From the NCBI RefSeq assembly GCF_035938995.1, contig NZ_DASZGI010000225.1, positions 1-14,181 of the forward strand: a stretch of DNA of 14,181 bases. The letters run 5' to 3'. The DNA comes from DASZGI01 sp035938995. GTDB taxonomy: Bacteria > Actinomycetota > Actinomycetes > Streptomycetales > Catenulisporaceae. The position numbers and the translations under genes were made by a program. Of the stretch, positions 1-5,507 are shown piece by piece (position 1 is the stretch's first letter; each line of letters opens with the position of its first letter). Under the pieces are notes generated by a model, which ran no database searches, was not told the DNA's origin, and saw only the letters and a program-made list of their open reading frames with translations.

Positions 1-219
1 GGTGAGAATGTATTCGTCGGCAGCAATACGGTGCTCGTCGCGCCGGTCGAGATCGGTGACGGCGCCTACACCGCGGCCGGATCCGCGATCGCCGAGAATG
101 TCCCGGCCGGCGACCTGGGGGTGGCCAGGGGCCGGCAGCACAACTCCGACGGGTGGGTCCTCCGCAACCGGCCGGAGTCGCGGTCGGCGGAGGCAGCGAA
201 ACGCGCCCGTTCGGAATAA
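1..219 (+). CDS. glmU: GlmU C-terminal end (partial, 5' end outside window)
   Basis: Reading from base 1 gives 72 residues and a TAA stop at 217-219. The early part, including V-L-V-A-P-V-E-I-G-D-G-A and A-A-G-S-A-I, shows the hexapeptide periodicity of a left-handed beta-helix. It then passes into A-R-G-R-Q and a charged, disordered tail. This matches the C-terminal acetyltransferase domain of bifunctional GlmU, which acetylates glucosamine-1-phosphate and then makes UDP-GlcNAc in the cytoplasm for peptidoglycan and other envelope polymers. The N-terminal uridylyltransferase domain is not in the window. The identification rests on the end of the helix plus its position 42 bases upstream of prs, an order common in actinomycetes. 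Another hexapeptide acetyltransferase is possible but less likely. Confidence 0.85.
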   Translation, partial: GENVFVGSNTVLVAPVEIGDGAYTAAGSAIAENVPAGDLGVARGRQHNSDGWVLRNRPESRSAEAAKRARSE

Positions 220-261
220 TTGAATTGGTCCAAGTCCGGGTCTGAGGGAGAGCTGTAGCAG

Positions 262-1239
262 GTGAGCGGCATGACGGCGCCGAGCCAGAAGAAGCTGATG
301 TTGTTCGGCGGGCGGGCCTTCCCCGAGCTGGCCGCCGAGGTTGCCGATTGCATGGAGATCGAGGTCGCGCCAGCCAAGTTGTACGACTTCGCCAACGGCG
401 AGATCATGGTGCGGTTCCTCGAGTCGGTCCGTGGCTGCGACGCCTTCGTGCTGCAGAGCCATACCGCGCCGATCAACCAGTGGATCATGGAACAGCTGAT
501 CATGATCGACGCGCTCAAACGCGCCTCCGCCAAGCGGATCACCGTGATCACCCCGTTCTACGGCTACGCCCGGCAGGACAAGAAGCACCGCGGCCGCGAG
601 CCGATCTCCGCGCGGCTGATGGCCGACCTGTTCAAGCGGGCCGGAGCTGACCGGTTGATGGCGATCGATCTGCACACCGACCAGATCCAGGGCTACTTCG
701 ACGGCCCGGTGGACCACCTCTGGGCGATGCCGCTGCTGATCAACCACATCCGGGAGAACATCGACACCTCGCGGCTGACGATCGTCTCCCCGGACGCCGG
801 CCGGGTGAAGGTCGCCGACAAGTGGAGCGACAAGCTCGGCGCGCCGATAGCGATCGTGCACAAGCGCCGCGACATCAACGTCGCGAACCAGGTCTCGGTG
901 CACGAGATCGTCGGCGACATCAAGGGCCGTATCTGCGTGCTGGTCGACGACATGATCGACACGGCGGGCACGATCTGCGCCGCGGCCGACGCGCTGTTCG
1001 AGAACGGGGCGGCCGAGGTCGTCATAGTCGCCACCCACGCGGTCTTCTCCGGTCCCGCGGTGGACCGCCTGAAGAACTCCCGGGTGAGCCAGGTCATCGT
1101 CACCGACACCCTGCCGCTGCCGCCCGAGCGGCAGTTCGACAAGCTCACCGTGCTGTCGGTGGCCCCGATCGTGGCCCGCGCCATCTTCGAGGTCTTCGAG
1201 GACGGCTCGGTGACCTCCATGTTCGAGGGCGACGAGTAA
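262..1239 (+). CDS. prs: Ribose-phosphate pyrophosphokinase (PRPP synthetase)
   Basis: A 325-residue class I PRPP synthetase, normal length for the family. It transfers pyrophosphate from ATP to ribose-5-phosphate, giving PRPP for purine, pyrimidine, histidine, tryptophan and NAD synthesis. Visible motifs: Y-A-R-Q-D-K-K (about 102-108), D-L-H-T-D-Q-I-Q-G-Y-F (136-146), the catalytic flexible loop K-R-R (201-203), and the PRPP-binding loop V-L-V-D-D-M-I-D-T-A-G-T (226-237). The start is either GTG at 262 (weak GGGAG about 12 bases upstream) or ATG at 271 (AGG about 8 bases upstream). The longer form is given, and the choice changes only three residues. It lies 42 bases after glmU with no visible terminator between, so co-transcription is likely. 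Function is clear. Confidence 0.97.
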   Translation: MSGMTAPSQKKLMLFGGRAFPELAAEVADCMEIEVAPAKLYDFANGEIMVRFLESVRGCDAFVLQSHTAPINQWIMEQLIMIDALKRASAKRITVITPFYGYARQDKKHRGREPISARLMADLFKRAGADRLMAIDLHTDQIQGYFDGPVDHLWAMPLLINHIRENIDTSRLTIVSPDAGRVKVADKWSDKLGAPIAIVHKRRDINVANQVSVHEIVGDIKGRICVLVDDMIDTAGTICAAADALFENGAAEVVIVATHAVFSGPAVDRLKNSRVSQVIVTDTLPLPPERQFDKLTVLSVAPIVARAIFEVFEDGSVTSMFEGDE

Positions 1240-1243
1240 CCGC

Positions 1244-1252
1244 TGGTAGACT
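1244..1252 (+). promoter_or_regulatory. Candidate extended -10 promoter for rplY
   Basis: TGGTAGACT just after the prs stop combines the TGN extension with TAGACT, which fits the actinobacterial -10 pattern TANNNT. A weak -35-like TTCGAG lies 19 bases upstream at 1222-1227, inside prs. Transcription would begin near 1259 and give a leader of about 140 bases ahead of rplY. This is pattern matching only. Confidence 0.4.
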
Positions 1253-1271
1253 GCCCGAAGTGCCCGGCGAG

Positions 1272-1301
1272 GGAGCGGTCCGGCAAATGCGGACCGGCTC
1301 C
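1272..1301 (+). promoter_or_regulatory. Stem-loop in the rplY leader
   Basis: GGAGC-GGTCCG and CGGACC-G-GCTCC pair around a loop of about seven bases with one bulged G, giving roughly 11 base pairs. No U-run follows, so it is not a classical terminator. A second, shorter hairpin (GGCGGG-ATC-CCCGCC, 1329-1343) lies between it and the rplY start. Together they could form a structured leader controlling L25, but no known RNA family was recognised. Confidence 0.45.
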
Positions 1302-1387
1302 GTGATCGACGAGCTGATCGAGGTGTCCGGCGGGATCCCCGCCGCGGTGTCGAGATAAGCCGATCGCCCAGGCCGACCGACACCGAC

Positions 1388-1393
1388 AGGAGG
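1388..1393 (+). promoter_or_regulatory. Ribosome binding site of rplY
   Basis: AGGAGG is a full-strength Shine-Dalgarno sequence five bases before GTG at 1399. It fixes the rplY start and suits a highly expressed ribosomal protein. Confidence 0.85.
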
Positions 1394-1398
1394 AACCC

Positions 1399-2007
1399 GT
1401 GGCAGAGATCCGACTCAGCGCCGAGCTGCGCGACAAGTTCGGCAAGGGCGCCGCGCGGCAGTTGCGCCGCAGCGGCAAGATCCCCGCCGTGCTCTACGGC
1501 CACAAGCAGGAGAGCGTGCACCTGGCGCTGCCCGAGCACGACCTGTTCATGGCCCTGAAGACCCCGAACGTCCTGCTGAACCTGGACATCGCCGGCAAGA
1601 GCCAGCTGGCCCTGCCCAAGGCGGTGCAGAAGGACCCGGTCCGGCGCACCATCGAGCACGTCGACCTCCTGCTGGTCCGCCGCGGCGAGAAGGTGACCGT
1701 CGAGGTCCCGATCGCCACCGTCGGCGAGATCGCCCCGGGCGGCCTGCTTGAGCACACCCTCAACTCGCTGCCGGTCGAGGCCGAGGCGACGCACATTCCC
1801 GGCGCGATCGAGGTCTCGATCGCCGGCCTGCAGGTCGGCACGCAGATCCTGGCCAAGGACGTCGAGCTGCCGAACGGCATCACGCTGGCTATCGACCCGG
1901 AGCACGTCGTGCTGCACGTCCTCGCGTCGCCGACCGCCGAGGACATGGCCGGCGAGACCGCGGCGCCCGAGGCCGAGCCCGCCGCAGAGGCTCCCGCCGA
2001 GGACTGA
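1399..2007 (+). CDS. rplY: 50S ribosomal protein L25 / Ctc-type general stress protein
   Basis: A 202-residue protein of the long L25 (TL5/CTC) family. The N-terminal 90 or so residues (starting M-A-E-I-R-L-S-A-E-L-R, with G-K-G-A-A-R-Q-L-R-R and I-P-A-V-L-Y-G) form the 5S rRNA-binding L25 domain. A C-terminal beta domain follows (E-V-P-I-A-T-V-G-E near 95-105, then the I-L-A-K-D-V-E-L-P region). The last 25 residues are Ala/Glu-rich and acidic, as in many actinobacterial members. It binds 5S rRNA in the large subunit; in Bacillus the homologue Ctc is a general stress protein. The GTG start is set by AGGAGG five bases upstream. It has its own candidate promoter and leader hairpins and ends at a strong terminator, so it may be expressed as a single gene as well as by read-through from prs. 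Confidence 0.96.
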   Translation: MAEIRLSAELRDKFGKGAARQLRRSGKIPAVLYGHKQESVHLALPEHDLFMALKTPNVLLNLDIAGKSQLALPKAVQKDPVRRTIEHVDLLLVRRGEKVTVEVPIATVGEIAPGGLLEHTLNSLPVEAEATHIPGAIEVSIAGLQVGTQILAKDVELPNGITLAIDPEHVVLHVLASPTAEDMAGETAAPEAEPAAEAPAED

Positions 2008-2054
2008 GCTGCGAGACAGCGCTTCGCGGGCAGCCGGGGCTTCATGGCGGCTGT

Positions 2055-2097
2055 AGATCGAGTGGCGGGGAAGGCGTTTCTCCCCGCCACTCGATCT
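2055..2097 (+). terminator. Intrinsic terminator after rplY
   Basis: AGATCGAGTGGCGGGGA at 2055-2071 pairs perfectly over 17 bases with 2081-2097 around a nine-base loop, and TTC follows. The stem is very long and stable and the U-tract is short, as is usual in GC-rich actinomycetes. It starts 48 bases after the rplY stop and separates rplY from pth. The 5' side A-run opposite the T-run could give some bidirectional activity. Confidence 0.85.
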
Positions 2098-2124
2098 TTC
2101 GCCGCCGCCCCAGCTGCCCGCTCA

Positions 2125-2158
2125 TAGCAAGCAAACACGGCTAGCAATCAAACACGGC
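2125..2158 (+). repeat. Two tandem 17-bp direct repeats upstream of pth
   Basis: TAGCAAGCAAACACGGC (2125-2141) is followed with no gap by TAGCAATCAAACACGGC (2142-2158), differing at one base. The pair is AT-richer than its surroundings and lies 31 bases before the pth start, after the rplY terminator. The position fits a promoter or paired regulator site for pth, but no known operator was recognised. Confidence 0.75.
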
Positions 2159-2189
2159 GCGGCACCTTGGCTTGAAGGGAAATCGGACG

Positions 2190-2774
2190 ATGGCCGCGGA
2201 CAACGCCCCCTGGCTGGTGGTCGGCCTCGGCAATCCCGGGCCCGGCTACGCGGCGACCCGGCACAACGCCGGGTTCATGGTGGCCGACCTGTTGGCGGAG
2301 CGGATGGGCGGACGGTTCAAGGCCCACCGCGGCCAGGCGGACGTGGTCGAGGGGCGGATCGCCGGCACCCGGGTCGTGCTCGCGAAGCCGAAGTCGTACA
2401 TGAACCTCTCCGGCGGCCCGACTGCGGCCATCAGCGGTTTCTTCAAGGTCCCCGTCGAACGCATCATGGTCGTGCACGACGAGCTGGACCTGCCGTTCGG
2501 CGCGCTGCGGCTCAAGCGCGGCGGCGGGGACAACGGGCACAACGGGCTGAAGTCGATCACGAAGTCGCTCGGCACCCAGGAGTACCTGCGGGTCAGATTC
2601 GGCATCGGCCGTCCGCCCGGCCGTCAGGACCCGGCAGACTTCGTACTCAAGGCGTTCTCCTCCACCGAAGCCAAGGAACTGCCCTTCCACGTAGACCGCG
2701 CCGCGGACGCCGTCGAGGCGCTGCTGACCGAGCCGCTGGAGAAGGCACAGAACCAGTTCCACGCGGAGGGCTGA
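2190..2774 (+). CDS. pth: Peptidyl-tRNA hydrolase
   Basis: A 194-residue Pth, standard length. It releases peptides from peptidyl-tRNAs that drop off ribosomes, recycling tRNA in the cytoplasm. Expected residues are present: Asn15 in G-L-G-N-P-G, catalytic His25 in T-R-H-N-A-G, Asn72 in Y-M-N-L-S-G, Asp97 in H-D-E-L-D, and Asn118 in G-H-N-G-L-K-S. ATG at 2190 is chosen because GAAGGGA lies nine bases upstream and the protein then begins just before the conserved W-L-V-V-G-L-G-N-P; an in-frame TTG at 2172 overlaps that ribosome site. The gene follows the rplY terminator and a tandem repeat, so it probably has its own promoter. Its stop codon lies within a hairpin shared with the convergent minus-strand gene. 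Confidence 0.97.
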   Translation: MAADNAPWLVVGLGNPGPGYAATRHNAGFMVADLLAERMGGRFKAHRGQADVVEGRIAGTRVVLAKPKSYMNLSGGPTAAISGFFKVPVERIMVVHDELDLPFGALRLKRGGGDNGHNGLKSITKSLGTQEYLRVRFGIGRPPGRQDPADFVLKAFSSTEAKELPFHVDRAADAVEALLTEPLEKAQNQFHAEG

Positions 2775-2795
2775 CGGCCCGTCGGCGGCCGTCAG
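2771..2795. terminator. Hairpin between convergent genes, holding both stop codons
   Basis: CTGACGGCC (2771-2779) pairs perfectly with GGCCGTCAG (2787-2795) around a seven-base loop. The left arm carries the pth TGA (2772-2774). The right arm carries the TGA of the minus-strand gene (complement of 2792-2794). The hairpin is identical in both directions, so it could act as a bidirectional terminator. Neither side has a clear U-tract, which keeps confidence moderate. Confidence 0.5.
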
Positions 2796-3940
2796 TTGGA
2801 CGGAGTCGCGGATGGCGGCACCAACAGCAAAGGGGTCGACGGCGCCACCGGGAGGTTGGTCGCCGGGTCCAGGGAGGGTGTGGCGGTCATCGGCGGAACG
2901 GTCTGCACGACGCCTTCCGCCAGGGCCAGCGAGATCACCTCCACCAGCTTCGGGTTGGCGAGCAGTGCTTTTAGCTCGGGGTCGCCGACGAGTGCGAGCG
3001 GAGCGCCCGTGATCGCCATGTCCATCCACACGAACTCGCGGTGGTAGGTCAGACGCGCCATCGTGACCGTCCGCAGGGTGCCGCCCTGACTGAGATCGGC
3101 CATTGAGCCGGACTCTTCGCTGTCGCAGCCGGCGGTGGCGCATTGGGGCGTCACCGAAGGGTCCGGGAGGTCTTTCTCCAGGTAGATGCTGAGCGGATAG
3201 GTCTTCCCGTCCGGCGCGACGAGTTCGAATTCCAACTCGGGCATTGGCAGCACACTGAGCGCGCCTTCGCTCGCCTGGCTCTGCGCGGCCGGTCTGATCT
3301 GCACGCCCCGGGTCGGCCAGATCTGGGTGAGGAGCGCGGCCGCCTGCGCCTTGAATTCGCTCTGCCCGTACGGGGTTCCGACCCCGTCCGCATTCCACGA
3401 CGATGCGAGGGTGAGCGTCCCGGCGCCGATGGCCAGGGCCGTAGCCAGCACGCCGGCGAAGGAGCGCTCGGCCAACTGCCTGCGGTGCGCGAGCCGGCGG
3501 GCGCCGGGGACCAGGTCGGGCAGCGGGGCAGGTCCGCGGTCGCGGCGTCGAAGAGGTCGTGCAGGTCCGAGGGCGAGTACAGGGTGATGGTTGCTCCGTC
3601 TCAGTGGCAATCCGCGCAACGCTTCGAGGACGACCATGCGCAACTCGGTCCTGTCCTCGGGACCGGGCGTGCCGCGTTCGGCAGCCAACTGGTGCGCTTC
3701 GGACTCGCGCCGATGCTTGCGCTGCTCGCTCAGGAACGCCCGTACCAGCGCCGTCTTCGCATAGGCGTCCGGGTTCTCCGCCCGGCTGACCTTCCGCCAC
3801 GAGCGCAGGAGGTTGGCGAGCATGGTCTGGACAAGGTCCTGCGCCTGGTCGCGCTCGCCGCAGAGCAGATAGGCGGTGCGGTAGAGGTGGTGCTGTCGCG
3901 CCCGCGCGTAGTCCTCGAAGCCGCCTTCGCCGCTCGCCAC
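2792..3940 (-). CDS. Chimeric open frame: ECF sigma region 2 joined to a single-pass membrane protein; probable degraded sigma/anti-sigma pair
   Basis: GTG at 3940, with GGGGAGGA six bases upstream, opens a 382-residue frame. Residues 1-112 resemble the start of a SigE-family ECF sigma factor (S-G-E-G-G-F-E-D-Y-A-R-A-R, R-T-A-Y-L-L-C-G, A-Q-D-L-V-Q, L-V-R-A-F-L-S-E). They cover region 2 up to L-E-A-L-R-G-L-P, where region 4 should begin. Region 4 is absent in all frames. About 25 residues of Arg/Pro-rich sequence follow, then P-L-P-D-L-V-P-G-A-R-R. Next come a basic stretch, one membrane segment (F-A-G-V-L-A-T-A-L-A-I-G-A-G-T-L) and about 190 extracytoplasmic residues with a C-X4-C pair, ending in a Pro/Thr-rich tail. 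The membrane half looks like the regulator usually encoded after such sigma genes. Either a non-functional remnant or a real fusion would fit; a remnant is favoured. Confidence 0.6.
   Translation of the reverse strand: MASGEGGFEDYARARQHHLYRTAYLLCGERDQAQDLVQTMLANLLRSWRKVSRAENPDAYAKTALVRAFLSEQRKHRRESEAHQLAAERGTPGPEDRTELRMVVLEALRGLPLRRSNHHPVLALGPARPLRRRDRGPAPLPDLVPGARRLAHRRQLAERSFAGVLATALAIGAGTLTLASSWNADGVGTPYGQSEFKAQAAALLTQIWPTRGVQIRPAAQSQASEGALSVLPMPELEFELVAPDGKTYPLSIYLEKDLPDPSVTPQCATAGCDSEESGSMADLSQGGTLRTVTMARLTYHREFVWMDMAITGAPLALVGDPELKALLANPKLVEVISLALAEGVVQTVPPMTATPSLDPATNLPVAPSTPLLLVPPSATPSN
3526..3588 (-). other. Displaced N-terminal coding segment of the anti-sigma-like gene (other frame)
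   Basis: In the frame one base off the chimeric frame, 3588-3526 encodes T-L-Y-S-P-S-D-L-H-D-L-F-D-A-A-T-A-D-L-P. This is a plausible cytoplasmic start that runs naturally into P-L-P-D-L-V-P-G-A-R-R of the membrane protein if one C is added to the CCCC tract (plus-strand GGGG at 3525-3528). The first codon is ATC at 3586-3588, five bases after GGAG (3594-3597), where an ATG would be expected. Both the start codon and the frame therefore look damaged. No coding homologue could be checked. Confidence 0.5.
3605..3940 (-). pseudogene. Remnant ECF sigma factor lacking region 4
   Basis: This is the sigma portion of the chimeric frame. Region 2, which binds the core polymerase clamp and the -10 element, is readable across about residues 8-80. 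Region 4, the helix-turn-helix that binds the -35 element, would normally add roughly 55-60 residues after A-L-R-G-L-P but is missing. A TGA at 3601-3603, in the frame of the downstream anti-sigma start, may be the original sigma stop. That would place a deletion of roughly 150-200 bases between 3605 and 3604; the size is inferred from family length. Without region 4 it should not work as a normal ECF sigma factor. Confidence 0.6.
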
Positions 3941-4034
3941 GAGCCGTCCTCCCCGGGTGGATGGTCTGTCATAACCGGTCAAGAGCGCGCGGGCCGCCGC
4001 CGGGTTGCACACGGCGCGGTGCGAACATGGTCCG

Positions 4035-5336
4035 GTGACGTACGACTATGACGCCCCCGAGTCCCAGAAGCTCTTCGACCGCGCGCAGCAGGTGACGCCG
4101 GGCGGAGTGAACTCGCCGGTCCGCGCCTTCCGCGGGGTCGGCGGCACGCCCCGGTTCATGGCGTCGGCGAAGGGCGCCTACCTCACCGACGCGGACGGGC
4201 GCGAATACGTGGACCTGGTCTGTTCCTGGGGTCCGATGATCCTCGGACACGCGCATCCGGCGGTGCTTGAGGCGGCGTCGGCGGCGCTCGCGCACGGCAC
4301 GTCTTTCGGGACTCCGACCGAGGGCGAGGTCGCGCTCGCGGAGGAGATCGTCGCGCGCATCGCGCCGGTCGACCAAGTACGGCTGGTCTCCTCAGGCACC
4401 GAGGCGACGATGTCGGCGATCCGTCTGGCCCGCGGATTCACCGGCCGGTCGAAGGTGGTCAAGTTCGCCGGCTGCTACCACGGCCACGTGGACGCGCTGC
4501 TCGCGGCGGCGGGCTCGGGCGTGGCGACGCTCGCGCTGCCGGACACCCCGGGCGTGACGGGGACTCAGACCGGCGACACGATCGTGCTGCGCTACAACGA
4601 CCTCGACGCCGTCCGGGCCGCCTTCGCCGAGCACGGCGACGCGATCGCGTGCGTCATCACGGAGGCAGCCGCCGGCAACATGGGTGTCGTGCCGCCACAG
4701 CCCGGTTTCAACGAGGCGGTGCGTGACCTCTGTCACGTCAACGGCGCGCTCTACATCTCGGACGAGGTGATGACCGGGTTCCGCGCCTCGCGCACCGGCT
4801 GGTTCGGGATCGACAGCGTGGTGCCGGACCTGATGACCTTCGGCAAGGTGATGGGCGGTGGCTTCCCTGCGGCGGCATTCGGCGGCCGGGCCGACGTCAT
4901 GGCCCAGCTCGCTCCGGCCGGGCCGGTGTATCAGGCGGGGACGCTGTCGGGGAACCCGGTGGCGACCGCGGCGGGTTTGGCGACGCTGCGGCTGTGCACG
5001 TCTGACCTGTACGAACGCTTGGACGAGACGGCGCGCACCGTGGCCGCGCTCGCGTCGGAGGCGCTGGCCAAGGCGGGCGTCGCGCACCAAGTGCAGTTCG
5101 CGGGCACCATGTTCTCGGTCTTCTTCACCCCTGCGCCGGTGAACGACTACGACGCGGCGAAGCGGCAGAACACCGCGCAGTTCAAGGCCTTTTTCCACGC
5201 GATGCTCGCGCAGGGGGTGTACCTGCCGCCGAGCGCGTTCGAGGCCTGGTTCGTCTCGGACGCGCACGACGCCGCGGCGGTGGACCGGATCGCGGCGGCG
5301 CTTCCCGCGGCGGCCAGGGCGGCGGCAGCCGTCTAG
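4035..5336 (+). CDS. hemL: Glutamate-1-semialdehyde 2,1-aminomutase
   Basis: A 433-residue fold-type I PLP enzyme, typical HemL length. It converts glutamate-1-semialdehyde to 5-aminolevulinate in the C5 heme pathway. Family signs: S-Q-K-L-F-D-R-A, T-P-G-G-V-N-S-P-V-R-A-F (21-32), S-S-G-T-E-A (119-124, cofactor phosphate binding), G-C-Y-H-G-H-V-D, D-E-V-M-T-G-F-R (243-250), and the PLP lysine at 271 in T-F-G-K-V-M-G-G-G-F-P. GTG at 4035 is chosen because the protein then begins T-Y-D-Y-D-A-P-E-S as in streptomycete HemL; the in-frame TTG at 4005 would add ten unconserved residues. No clear ribosome site precedes it, so a leaderless or weakly initiated message is possible. It diverges from the sigma-like gene and is followed by cytochrome c maturation genes. 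Confidence 0.96.
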   Translation: MTYDYDAPESQKLFDRAQQVTPGGVNSPVRAFRGVGGTPRFMASAKGAYLTDADGREYVDLVCSWGPMILGHAHPAVLEAASAALAHGTSFGTPTEGEVALAEEIVARIAPVDQVRLVSSGTEATMSAIRLARGFTGRSKVVKFAGCYHGHVDALLAAAGSGVATLALPDTPGVTGTQTGDTIVLRYNDLDAVRAAFAEHGDAIACVITEAAAGNMGVVPPQPGFNEAVRDLCHVNGALYISDEVMTGFRASRTGWFGIDSVVPDLMTFGKVMGGGFPAAAFGGRADVMAQLAPAGPVYQAGTLSGNPVATAAGLATLRLCTSDLYERLDETARTVAALASEALAKAGVAHQVQFAGTMFSVFFTPAPVNDYDAAKRQNTAQFKAFFHAMLAQGVYLPPSAFEAWFVSDAHDAAAVDRIAAALPAAARAAAAV

Positions 5337-5435
5337 TCAGACGCTGTGCGGCGGCTGCTGTCTAGTCAGGCACTGTGCGGCGGCGGCCACCGAGTCAGGT
5401 ACCGCGTGGCCGCTGCCACCTCATCAAAGCTGCCT
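5320..5435 (+). repeat. Degenerate 29-bp tandem repeat across the hemL stop
   Basis: Four head-to-tail units of 29 bases start at 5320, 5349, 5378 and 5407. Units 1 and 2 are very similar: both contain GTCTAGTCAG, then a C-TGTG end, and open with CGGCGGC. Unit 3 keeps CGGCGGC, GAGTCAGG and the overall spacing. Unit 4 is only recognisable (TGGCCGC, CCACC, TCA). Unit 1 holds the last codons and TAG stop of hemL, so the array looks like serial duplication of the gene's 3' end followed by decay. Confidence 0.75.
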
Positions 5436-5494
5436 AATCGGTTACAGCGCAGCCCCAGACTTGAGCGCACAACCCGGTGTTCCCCCTGCTCCCT

Positions 5495-5500
5495 TAGGAT
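5495..5500 (+). promoter_or_regulatory. Candidate -10 element for a leaderless phosphatase message
   Basis: TAGGAT fits the actinobacterial TANNNT -10 pattern and ends seven bases before the ATG at 5508. Transcription would begin at or next to that start codon. No Shine-Dalgarno sequence precedes the ATG (the upstream bases are pyrimidine-rich), which supports a leaderless message. No convincing -35 was found. Confidence 0.4.
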
Positions 5501-5507
5501 GCCGGGC

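Noticed and set aside
2148..3800. Long minus-strand open frame of 550 codons over pth and the sigma-like gene
   Set aside because: Arg/Pro/Gly-rich translation with no domain; it is antisense to the clear pth gene and out of frame with the sigma-like protein. Typical GC-rich shadow.
4005..4034. Upstream TTG start for hemL
   Set aside because: The added ten residues are not HemL-like, and the GTG at 4035 gives the usual N-terminus.
3143..4051. Plus-strand open frame of 302 codons opposite the sigma-like gene
   Set aside because: Its composition is that of a codon shadow, it has no ribosome site, and the minus strand has recognisable sigma and membrane sequence.
5320..5435. CRISPR-like spaced repeats
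   Set aside because: The 29-bp units abut directly with no unique spacers, degrade progressively and lie at a gene end with no cas genes nearby.
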